Under the pieces are notes generated by a model. The model did not search any database. It was not told the DNA's origin and saw only the letters and a list, made by a program, of their open reading frames with translations. Of a DNA stretch of 64,000 nt, positions 1-11,000 are shown one piece after another; positions within the stretch are counted from its first letter, which is position 1; every line of letters starts with the position of its first letter. Source of the stretch: Nissolia schottii (Eukaryota; Streptophyta; Magnoliopsida; Fabales; Fabaceae); contig QANU01067007.1 in NCBI GenBank assembly GCA_003254905.1, forward strand, positions 1 to 64,000, read 5' to 3'. A program made the translations under genes and the position numbers.

Positions 1-106
1 TCCGCGAACCAATTACCGTCGGTAAAGTGGTAAATGCTGACGGTAATACCGTCGGAAAATAACCGACGGTAATTTTGGGACAGTAATAGTCATATTTCTA
101 GTAGTG
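1..106 (-). mobile_element. CACTA (En/Spm-type) transposon terminus, partial
   Basis: The window opens inside a CACTA-family DNA transposon. The right edge reads TTTCTAGTAGTG, which on the other strand is the CACTACTAGAAA terminus of the family. Just inside it are several copies of the subterminal motif ACCGACGGTAA / ACCGTCGG, in both orientations. The rest of the element lies outside the window, so its coding content is unknown. Two other ends of the same type are seen near 25.9 and 57.2 kb. Confidence 0.7.
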
Positions 107-2189
107 TGAGCTGAGAGTTTGACAACTGTGTGAGAGTGAGTGAAAACTCGTGCGAAATTACGTGTGAAATTGCATACAGAATCAATAATAGCCATATGAA
201 AATACGCAATTAACAATACAAAGCATGAAAATTGATTGTACACCAATCATTTTTCTTAAACAAATCAGGCTATACATTAGGCAAATGAAATTTGGTCTTT
301 TCTCTCCATCTTACAACAGTATCTTTCTTCATGTGGTCATTTCTCTTGTCTTGATGAAAATAAAATTCGTCTTAAAAATTTATGTCAAGAAAGGGAGAAA
401 AAGGAATTTTTCCTTTACCATAAAAGCTTATACATAGGTCCGTTTTGACATCACAATTTATAAATAAAAAATAAAAAAATATTTTTCAAAAATAAAAATT
501 CATATTTTTAATTTTTATCTTATTTAATTAAACAATTAATTATTACGTTTTTAAAAAGCTAATTTTAATACTTTTAAAAAGTTACAATATCTAACTTTTT
601 AAAAATATTTAAAATGAACATCTTTTATTGCATATTTAAATATAAAATAATGTATTCATAAGTTGTTTACTCAAACTGACGTGATAGTATCCAATAAAAA
701 TAAATCAATCTAGAGGCTACCTACCTTTCTTTCAATTATTTATTATCTCCTTAATACATGAAGGTTCCTCATAGCAGGAAAGTACTCCTATGTAGTAACC
801 ATACTAGAGATATATATATTGTACACCTTGACTTCTTGCTAGAATTATGGAAACATGTTACAAAAGTGTATTTCCCAAGAGCTATGGTTGGTGTACCCGT
901 TTCTATGTCAAGTCCAAGTGTAGGAAAGATACTGGGAAACCTGAGTGAGGGGAAAAAAACAACAAAAGCACCAACCCAAGATCAAATCAATCGAAAGATA
1001 TATTATTTAGTATTGTTATTGGGAGAGTTGTTAATTAGATTGGTGAATTGGAAGTTTTGGATGATAGTGCCAGTACTGAAAGTGTGACAAATCATATAGC
1101 AATAAGATTAATTCCATGGTAAAGGAGATATCCTTGAGACACACATGAAGGGACAATTTGGTAATGATGCCTTGCAGAAAGATAATATACATTGTTTATA
1201 GTTAAGGATATTGGATGGGATTTAGTCTTCAAGCAGAGGTTAGTGGAGATTAGAATTCTTAACTTTCACTAAGTTTTTAATTAATGATTACTGGTTTATA
1301 GTAATAGTATATTGTGAAAAAATGCTTTTTTTGGGGGGGGGGGGGAGCTAAGTAATTGAAAATATTATATAAAATGTCCGCACATTCCTCTCTCTTAGAA
1401 GAGTCAAAATCAAAATTATTAGAGTCCGTGGAGTCTAGGCAACCGGTAATTAATTAACTGTAGTTGTAGGGTTGATAAATTGAATGAAATCGTTGCATTT
1501 TTTAAAGGCTTTCATTCCTTGTTTTGGGAACTAATAGGCATTCCAACACAAAAGAAAAATGATAAATCCTTAATTTAGTTCTCGTTATTTTTTAATTTGG
1601 ATAATTTTATTTTTTTTGAAGTTTTTTTTGGCTGATATAGTCACTATTATTTTTATATCAGTCAATTTAATCTTTGTTATTTTTTAAAGATGATTTCTCT
1701 TATACTCTATGGGATAAATGTCTCATGATATTTAATTTATTAATTTTTAATAATTTTTACTACTAAATCATTAAATTTTATTATCATTTCATGATCTAAT
1801 ATGACATATTAATAAATTATATAATTTAATGTGATAAATTAATATTTTTTAATATAATATGTATAGATGTGCATCGTAAGCTCAAATGGTCCGCAAATCT
1901 CTAAATCTCTTATAAGTTGGCTCTTTCAATGATTTGATTAATGAAAAGTTTATTATGTTCATATAAAACATGAAATGATAACAAAGTTTGATGAATTTAG
2001 TTGTAAAAATGATCAAAAATGAATTAATTAAGTAGCATGGGGTATTTACCCCATGGGTATTTAAGCAACCACCTTTTCTAAATCGGTCAACTTTATCCAT
2101 TTTAATTTTTTTTGACTGATTTAGTACCTGGAAATTATAAAAATTAAACAAGTTAATTCTTTTATCCATCTCCTATATTGAGAGGACTG
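107..2189. other. AT-rich intergenic DNA, no gene recognised
   Basis: The stretch is strongly A+T rich. The longest open frame (758-1087) matches nothing recognised and lacks a splice partner. A run of about 16 G residues near 1332-1347 is a mononucleotide tract. No RNA gene or regulatory site could be supported. Confidence 0.6.
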
Positions 2190-2981
2190 ACTTAGAGCAT
2201 ATCTTAAGAACATGACACGTTAAAGGTCCCAATTAGACCATTACACTCTAAACGAGTGCGCTAAGGAGAATGACATTTGGATTAAGATCCCAATTAGACT
2301 CAGTGCTAAATGTCTTCCATGAACTATTAATTTCATCATCCCGTTATCAACCTTCAACGAGGTTTCCTTTCCCTTGATTCCTAACGAGGGATTTCAGACC
2401 TGTCTTCTTTCGATGAATATGATAGATTGGGACCTCGTTCGCTAATTCTTTTCTCAACTATGTGCCCATTACAGGTTATTGATAGAATACCATTGTCATT
2501 TAGTTCCTTCAACCGATTATCCTAACTTGTTGGTTTTCCTTTCCCTTCAAGGACTAATTTTCTTATGAAAGCCTCTTAACATATTAATCATTAAAACACG
2601 AAACTATTTATAAACGATTTATAAGAAAGCCTTTTAAATCAATTAAACTTTATAAATAAATTAAATACTTGTCTCATGAAATCATTACTAAAATCCATAA
2701 TTAAAATACAAAGTCAAATAATTGAAAATACGTGATAACCCATTTGTAGTTCACTGGAGCACACTATACTGACTGGCGTAAAATAAAATAACTAAATAAT
2801 TGAAATATAAACTAAGACCAACTTCACGACGATGTGAAACTCAATGAAGGAACATTGGTTACTATTTCTTTGTCTTGAGCTACAACTGAAACAAATAGAT
2901 GTGAACGTGAGTCTTCATCTCAGTGAGCGGGTTCACAACCACATGGGACAATTCATAAACATGGCACAAACAATTCAATAC

Positions 2982-3025
<44 letters not shown>

Positions 3026-3959
3026 ATACCTTAAAAACATGTTTCTACTTTATATAAAAAAAATAATCAAATACTAAAGCATAATCATTAAAATCAAGGA
3101 AGATATCTAGATAGACGATTCACGAGTATTATGATCTAACTTTAATTGACTACCAAAGTACTTAGGTCTCGATAGCTATTAGTAATCTGATCTATTCGAG
3201 TCTCTAGATTCCTGATAGCCAAACTGACTCTAAACTACGTACAATGGTACTAAGGGTTAACGTAGGTTGTCGTTGACTTACAGTTCTATACTATATATAG
3301 TTTCCTTAAAAACATTTCTAAACATAATAACTGATAGTTGAACCGAATTCTTTCCTCCTAAGGTTTTATGCAACATACACATACATCATGCTCATCTTAT
3401 GCATAAATAAATAAAATGGTTTCATGTATCTCTAAAATAATTTTTATGAGTTCTAAAATATTTTTATAAATATTTTCTATAAATGAAATATATAAAATAA
3501 ATTCTAAAATTAAGAGACATAAATCAACTAAGCATAAAACTAACTAAAATTATAAAACATGCATTAAAAATATATTTTCATATATAATATTAATGGAAAA
3601 TATATATATATATATCATGATTAAATGCCACTCACTTGGAATGGTTGAAGACTGAGGGGCACTGACACTGAAAGCTCCTGACACCATACATGGAAGCACT
3701 GCTTTCCCACGAACAAAAATAAAAGTAGAACTGAGAGAAAGTTTACACTCAAAGCACAATCTTCCAAGTTTTCTAAGTGAATTAGCATGTAAAAACACTC
3801 AAGGGAGGGTTCTATTTATAGGGGAAACATGACTTGCTCCCCAAGCCATTTCACCGCACTACAGTAGCACTCCTTAACCACTACAGTGGTTTGGTACCGT
3901 TGTATTGTTGTAGCGGTTCGCTCCTTTAATTTTTTTTTAAAAAAAAATAGGCTGTTACA
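2190..3959 (-). mobile_element. 3' LTR of a degraded LTR retrotransposon (minus orientation)
   Basis: Read on the minus strand, a TGTAACAGCC start at 3959 directly follows a polypurine tract (AAGGGGGATAGAT, plus-strand 3960-3975), as expected where a 3' LTR begins. About 300 bases at 2545-2850 are a direct repeat of 4443-4728 with scattered differences, which is the LTR pair. The terminal 25-30 bases seen in the other copy are missing here, and similar-looking repeat text continues down to about 2190, so the lower boundary is uncertain. An (AT)n run lies at 2985-3020. Confidence 0.5.
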
Positions 3960-4073
3960 ATCTATCCCCCTTAAAAATGTTGGCCCCCAAAATTCAATAT
4001 GACTCTAAACTCACAAAAACATAGGTGCGCTTGACATGGCTTACTTGCAATTGTGACATACTTAGACATACAT

Positions 4074-4109
<36 letters not shown>

Positions 4110-4412
4110 GAACATACATGACATATAACTAACATAAGGAATACTGACATAGCATGAACACCTGGGGTATACCTATCGTCGTGGAAAATAATAACCATGG
4201 TTTTCATGAGAGAAAAAATAGGAAAATCATATGAGAATATGAAAGAAGGAATTGGCATTGCTACCTGATCCGAAACATGACTGACTTTCTAAAGGCTTCG
4301 AGTAACACCGCAACTTGTGAAAATAGTGGTCATTCTATTTACATAGTCATAATCTTACTTAAAGACACTCTAGTGACACACACAAAAAAATCTATAGCTC
4401 TGATACCAACTA
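3960..4412 (-). mobile_element. Internal region of the LTR retrotransposon, with PPT and tRNA-Met primer site
   Basis: On the minus strand the sequence TGGTATCAGAGC (plus 4397-4408) is the classic plant initiator-methionine tRNA primer-binding site. It lies immediately beside the LTR end GGGGTCGTCA. The polypurine tract sits at 3960-3975. Only about 450 bases separate the two, so gag and pol are absent: the element is non-autonomous or internally deleted. A (CATA)n(CA)n microsatellite occupies 4066-4109. Confidence 0.6.
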
Positions 4413-4728
4413 TGACGACCCCATAAATCGCTAATGACATGCAAGGGGCTAATTTTCTTACGAAAGCCTTTTAACGTGCTAATCATGAAAAGAGTAACGA
4501 TTTATAAACAATTTATACAAATTTTTTTTTAAATAAACTAAATACTTTTCTCATGAAATCCTTACATAAAATCCATAATTAAAATACGAATTCAAATAAC
4601 TGAAAATACATGACAACTTGCCTGTAGTTCATTGGAGCAATCTACTAATTGATATAAAATAAACTAATTGAATAACTAAAATATAAACTAAGACTAACTT
4701 CACAACAACATGAAGCTCAATGAAAGAT
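4413..4728 (-). mobile_element. 5' LTR remnant of the same retrotransposon, truncated by a GGT-rich element
   Basis: This copy begins TGACGACCCC (LTR end CGTCA on the minus strand) next to the primer-binding site. It is a direct repeat of 2545-2850 over about 300 bases. It stops abruptly near 4728, where the GGT-rich element begins, so the upstream part of the LTR has been lost or displaced. Confidence 0.55.
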
Positions 4729-5801
4729 TGCCAAGTAATAAATGTATTTTACCATAATGCCCTCTAAATAAAAAATAAAACTAAAATATTAATATAATAA
4801 TAAATTAAATAAATAAAAAAATAACCATAATATCAATAAAATAAAAATAATAAAAATTGGTTGGTGTATTGCAGTGGTGGTGATGGTGGTGAAGGCAACA
4901 ACAATGGTGGTGGTGACAATTGTGGTGATGGGTAGTGGTAATGGTGGTGGTAGTGACAGCTATAATAGTGGAAATAAGGAGTTGTGGTGGTGATGACAAC
5001 GATTATGGTAGTGGAGGTGAGTCATGGTAGAGGTATTGGTGATGGATGTGGGGGCAGTGGCTACAATTATGATAGTGGTAGTAGAGGTGGTGGTGGTGGG
5101 TAGTGGAAGTAGTGGTGGTGGCGGGGGCAATGGGTGGTGGTGTAGTGATGTGTAGTCATAGCAGTGGTGATTGTGGTGACGCTGTGGTGGGTAATGATAG
5201 TGTAGGTGGTTGTGACGATGAGCATGGTGACGGTGGCGGCGGCGGCAACGGTGGTGGTGAATGGTATATATGTTGGAGGCGATAGTGGAGGCGACGATGG
5301 TGATGGTGTCGCGGTGGTGGTGAGTGGTATATATGTTGGAGGCAATAGTGGTGGTGGAAGTGGTAGGTGGTAGGTGGTGGTGGCGGTGGTGGTGATGTGT
5401 AGTAGTAGTAGTGGTTGTGGCGACGACAAAGGTGTCAGTGGTGGTGACGGCAATGGTGGTGGTATGTGGTGGCGATGACTGAAGTGATGTGGTGGCTGTG
5501 GCGGTGAAATTGGTGATGGTGGTGATGGCGGTGATTGTGGGTGGTGGCTCATGGAGAGGGAGAAAGGGGGTTGTTTTTGTTAAGAATATTTTTGTCAAAA
5601 TAAAAGTTGAAGGATTACCTAAAAGATGATAATCTAGATTGACACCTCTCATGGAGGTAATCCATATTACCACTTTAGAGATAATGTCGATTACTTGAGT
5701 AATCCACATTACTAGCAATGTTGCAGGTTAATGTGGATTGTCAGATAATTTAATTACAAGATTATCGATAATCTATTTACATTACCTCGTACCAGACACT
5801 T
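4727..5801 (-). mobile_element. GGT/ACC-rich repeat element, copy 1
   Basis: A core of imperfect GGT trinucleotides (about 4865-5560) is flanked by non-repetitive arms. Both arms are shared, in inverted orientation, with a second copy at 32090-32982. On one side there is AAATACATTTATTAC and CACCAACCAATTTTTATTA; on the other TGACAAAAATATTCTTA and several GGTAATCCACATTACC-like motifs ending in TACCTCGTACCAGACACT. The long His/Thr/Pro reading frames across it are by-products of the trinucleotide. The family was not identified; inverted ends suggest a non-autonomous DNA transposon. Confidence 0.65.
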
Positions 5802-7507
5802 CCTAATAATTGATTTTGGCCGCGTTGGCTTTCTATCCTTTTGTAAATGAAATATAGATTATGATTATGCCACGAAATTAGGTGTTGAAATTATGCAAAT
5901 GGGCCACCTCATGTGCTCGGACGTGTATATGGATTTGGATTTGGCTCATCTAAAATAAGTGGTGCATTTTAGCATGAGAAAATTAACAATTATTATATAC
6001 GTGTAATTTGTCACATTAATGTTTTTATCTTATAATTAAATCGTTGATATTCTCATCCGAAATTTACATATTTTCTCGTTAAGATACTTACAATAATTTT
6101 GCAAGCAACTACCATTCCTCCACTTTAAATGATTTAATCCCTCTTTTCCTAAACTACGGGTTGGAGAAACATAAGGGTTTTGTTCTTATAAAGAAACCGA
6201 CAAAGCAATAGAATAAAAGCCCCTAAACTTTTGTTAATTTTTTTTTAAAAGCCATTTAAATTTAGATTTAGTTTCGAGTTAATGAAATAATAAATTTACA
6301 CTGGCATCGTATAAAAAACTAACCTCTTTAAATTCATAGCACCTCTTTAAATTCATGCTTTAAATTTTATAAAATCAATCTCTCATATATTTTCAATCCA
6401 TTAATTAATCTCTTTATTTTTATTAGATTAATTTACAGCAGATTGTGAGAATATAAAATTTATGTAATCTTTTCACCAAATTTAATTATTTTTGTCTGAA
6501 AATTAAATTTGCTTCCTCATCTTAAAGTTGATTACTTATTTATTTTACAAATAAGTTCTTGGAATAAATTTATTTAGTGACTTGGAGATCTCTATAATGG
6601 TGATCATTGTCTGTGTTCTTTTGATGGAATAAAATTGGTTCTTAACAAAAATAATCCTTGGAATAATGTGAGGAGGAATATGGTAGGCTGAAGTAAATGC
6701 AAGCATAATCTTTTCTTCAAACTATTCTAGTGAATTTGAAGTAATTAATTTAGCAAAGTCGAGACACATGCTACTCTAACAGTAAAAAGAACCCACAATT
6801 TAACTAACATGCAATTACGAAACAAAATAATTAATATCCTAAAAGAATTGATATATCCTTGAGTTACAACTCTTCCACTAGCTCCATTATTAATGTTAAT
6901 TTCCCTTTGTTAGTAAAAAAGCATGAGGTAAAAATTGGTTAAAAAGTTGTGTGCACCGTGACCAAGTGAAAGAGATGTGACACCACACTCCCTAGCTACA
7001 ACAATGTGAAAATATGTTGTAGAATAGGTTACGGAAGCCATTAACTTTTAACCCCAAAAATTTGCTTAATGCGTAGCAAACAAGCCCCTAAGTACTAGCT
7101 AGATGACCTAGACTGCCAATTAATAAAATGGTCACCAGGGGTATTAACCTTAGTACTAATTACGCCAAATTACCCAATAATAATTGATTAGATGATGGAA
7201 GCACAATAATAATAAAAAAATATGGGGGAGAAAACAAAATAAAGTATGATTAATACTTATAGTACCACACTAAAGCAAGAAATAATGTAGGGAAGGAGGA
7301 AAAAGAAGGGCTAAAGCAATTTCATTGGTCCCATGTCATGTCCCCTCACTATAGCCCTTTGATGTGATCTCCCAAATTTTAATTAAATTAATTAATCATT
7401 TTTAAAAAAAATTCTTCCACTTCTATTCTATTCTATTGTCTTCTCTTCTCTCCCCCCACCCCTCTCTTTCTTCACAAAAAGAAATAGATGAGTTATCACT
7501 AGCTCAT
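5802..7507. other. AT-rich intergenic DNA upstream of the LSH gene
   Basis: No gene is visible. A short tandem duplication of CCTCTTTAAATTCAT lies near 6325-6375. The last 100 bases are pyrimidine-rich and probably hold the LSH promoter and 5' untranslated leader, but no clear TATA box could be assigned. Confidence 0.5.
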
Positions 7508-8077
7508 ATGTCCACCAAAGGAAAAGATATAGCACAAGGATCGTCAAGATCCTCAGCTTCAGCTTCTGGCGCTGGCGGTGGCAATAGTGGCGGTGGTGAT
7601 GATCGGCCTCAGCAGCAACAACAATTGCCGCTAAGCCGATATGAGTCTCAAAAGAGGAGGGATTGGAATACATTTGGTCAGTACTTGAGGAACCAAAGGC
7701 CTCCAGTTGCACTCTCTCAGTGCAACTCAAGCCATGTGTTGGAGTTCCTCAGGTACCTGGACCAATTCGGGAAAACCAAGGTGCACTCACAAGGATGCTT
7801 GTTTTTCGGGCAAACCGAGCCGCCAGGACCCTGCACCTGCCCTCTCAAGCAAGCCTGGGGGAGCCTTGACGCCCTCATCGGGCGGCTGAGGGCCGCATAC
7901 GAGGAAAATGGAGGGTTGCCTGAGACAAACCCGTTTGCAAGTGGCTCCATACGAGTTTACCTGCGGGAGGTGAGGGATTCTCAAGCCAAGGCAAGAGGAA
8001 TCCCTTATAAGAAGAAAAAGAAGAAGAGGAACCTAATCAAGGCCAACGGAGACACCTCAAGCTTACCTTTGCAGTAA
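7508..8077 (+). CDS. LSH: ALOG-domain (LIGHT-SENSITIVE HYPOCOTYL family) nuclear protein, LSH10-like
   Basis: A 189-residue protein in one uninterrupted coding exon. The first in-frame ATG is at 7508; upstream the frame opens only from a non-ATG codon. The N-terminus is Ser/Gly-rich with a Gln run (about residues 1-40). The ALOG domain follows (about 42-165), opening with [18 protein letters not shown] and containing [15 protein letters not shown] and [21 protein letters not shown] His/Cys cluster (H-S-Q-G-C then C-T-C-P) matches the zinc-ribbon insert. [10 protein letters not shown] near 164-173 is the usual nuclear localisation signal. Family members are plant-specific regulators of organ boundaries and meristem growth, thought to bind DNA through a domain related to tyrosine recombinases. 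The [10 protein letters not shown] tail and PFASG motif look closest to LSH10. The exact paralogue is inference. Confidence 0.93.
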   Translation: MSTKGKDIAQGSSRSSASASGAGGGNSGGGDDRPQQQQQLPLSRYESQKRRDWNTFGQYLRNQRPPVALSQCNSSHVLEFLRYLDQFGKTKVHSQGCLFFGQTEPPGPCTCPLKQAWGSLDALIGRLRAAYEENGGLPETNPFASGSIRVYLREVRDSQAKARGIPYKKKKKKRNLIKANGDTSSLPLQ

Positions 8078-11000
8078 TATTTGGAAGAGCATATGGTAAA
8101 AATTATTTCTTATGTGTTTTTGGATTTGATTTTGATGCTATTTTTTCAGAAGTTAACATGGAAAAGAAAGGGTATCTTGTTGATTGAATCATTGACATTA
8201 TGTGCATTAATAAGGACATATATTATGTATATATATATAAAACTCCACAATTAATTTGAATGTTTAGTCATTGAATTTTCCACACCAAGATTTCTACTAG
8301 AAAGGGAAATTTCATCTAACATTCTAACTCATCAGCACAGTTCTTTGTAAAATATATATATATATAAAAGCTGATTTGTATATGATCTTGCATCGCATGC
8401 TTCATTTCACATTAAAACCCCAAGTCATGGACATCAAAACCCTAATTGACATGTATTTTACTTGTAGAATACCTTTAACTGTATGTATACTGCAACAGTG
8501 CATACTTTACCTTAATTTCTTGTTTTCTTTGAACATTATATATATACATATATATATTGAATGACGAATGATCATGTATGGGGTAGGGACTTTTGCAATG
8601 CACTCTTGTATAAGTTTTCTACTTGTCCCCTTTCACATGCAAGATGACAATGTTATCATCATCATGGTTTTCTACGTTTCTTAGTTATTTCTTTTGTGCT
8701 TATATTACATAATTTATTATTATATTTTTGCTCATACTATGTTTGCTTTTCCACACAATCTTACTTATTTCGGTATTCGCACTATCCTATGGTGCCTTCC
8801 ACAAAATATAACGATATAATAAAGTTTTTAGAATTTTAATTAATTCTGATTCGCAAATAGATTTTCTTGTTAATTCTATACTCGGAAAAATTTGTAATTT
8901 TGGGAGGAAAAGAAAAAGGATTCAAGATCTATGGCTGAGGGGAAATTGCATTTTCTTTCAATTGTCTTGTCTGCAGGTGGCATAATTTGTGTGTGTGTAT
9001 ATATATATATATATCTCATTGGTACTATGCAAAACCAAACTCTAGTCTTCTTTTAAGTTTTTGTCTCATTCTAACCTATTTTGATTTGTTTCCTTCCCCC
9101 CCCCCTTTTTTTTCTTTTCCATTCCCACCATATGAATATATCCTCTCTTTTTTTGCTTTTTTTTTTCCATTGTTGGTTTTTGATTGTGTAATTTGTGTAT
9201 GAATTTCCTATTTCCTTTGGTGAAGATGTTATATGCATTTCTAACCTCCGTACATGAATTACACTGTTTTTTTTTCCACTACCTACTGATGTGCTAAGGA
9301 CCATGGCCATAACTTTATCGTGCATAGATAGGCACATGCCATTGTAATTGTAACAAAGATAAGTTTGTGCTTAATTATGCAAAATTGATTTCCTGAACCA
9401 TATATACTATATCCATCTTCCTTTCTTGCATTTTTACTGTTCTTCTATCTTCGGGTAATTAGGTGAAATAAAGGTTAAGTTCTTCGGTTGTGAACTTCTC
9501 ACCTTATAGGCATGATGATAAACTCTTAAATGCTTTCAAATTAAGAAAAACGCTTTGTTGTGAGTTTAATTGTTATGCATTATCATCTAATTAAATCATT
9601 CTATATACATGACTTTCTGATCAGTAATGAGTGAAAGAATCAACCACTTTTATTTATGTGACAAGATTTTATTAGATAATAGTGTAAAAATGTTTTGCAC
9701 TGTCAATGCATAACAATTAATCTCATCATTGTAATTAATCCTGCATGAACGTGCATTAATTTAATGTTTGGTTTACGGCTTCTGACTTATGATTTCAGGT
9801 CCCTCTAAATAATTTCAAAGTCCTGAATGATCCGTTGCTAGGCCTTGGGGGATAACAACATTAATAGCTGCAGTACCACCTGGAAATTGGAGCTCTCTCT
9901 AGCAATGTCCTTTGGCCCTTCCGTGCATGGTATCTTTATGTGTCAAGAAGTGTTATTTTGTTATTCCAATGAGAAATTTAGAATCAAGTTGACCAAGAAT
10001 TTGAGTTAACATTGTTGGGTAAGTTTCTGTACTTCTGTATTCACCCTTTATATATATATATATATATGAGAATTAAGTTGCATGATGCATCATTAGTATC
10101 TATCTATCAAGCATAGTGGTGAAAATAATCTTTTTCTTTCCCAAGTAGTGAATGATGCATGGTGTGTGTGTGTGTATATATATATTGGCTTATTTTTCAT
10201 GGAAATTCAGAAGATTGATGCTGTGTTGTTTAGAGATTCGATTATGCTTTTTGTTGTGTCTCACGAGATTGTATGCAACTACAAGACTTATAACTTAAGA
10301 ATGATTAAGTGAAAACTCTTCTCTTATTGCTCTTTAATGTGTTGACTATATGTTCATTTACTTATAATACATATACACGTACATAGCCATGCATTCATTA
10401 TATTTTACATTATACTAATTACCATCTACACACATATAGTTGAACAAAGAGATATATCTCCAATAAGTTAGTGGGGAAACTTGCCTTCAAAATAAATTCT
10501 TAATTGCACCTAGAGCGGATGAAATTTTTTTGCTTTTGTTTCATTCGTTGTTTAACACCTTAGTTATTAAAATTGTAGTAAAAGTGAAAGATAATAATGA
10601 TATGCACAAAAAAAAACAAAAATTGCATGTTTTAAAACACATTTAATATATGTTGTAAGAACATTATTGACCATTAAATTTTTGTTACTTTATATATTTT
10701 CTAAACGCTACAAATTGAATAAAATTAATTGATGGCTGATAATATATTTTTGAAGCATTATGCGAGTATGCAAAATTTTCTCTGAAATATGTAGAGAGTT
10801 AAATTGTGAATGTAATATACCAAAACCTTTTTTCTTTCCTAAAAAAGACATCCAAAAATTTCTCCTGGCATTGATAGGAAATGGAAAAACCAAGGTGATT
10901 GAAGCTATAAAGTATTTCCCAAGGTGGTTTCCCCACGATTATGTAAGATGATATGTCCCACAGAGTGCATAATGCAAGTGGGTTAATGGTCATTGGATAC

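Noticed and set aside
4960..5718. Long His/Thr/Pro-rich reading frames
   Set aside because: They run through the GGT trinucleotide tract in several frames at once and have no domain; they are repeat by-products.
7436..7507. N-terminal extension of the LSH protein
   Set aside because: Begins at a TTG codon in a pyrimidine-rich leader; the first ATG at 7508 fits the family.
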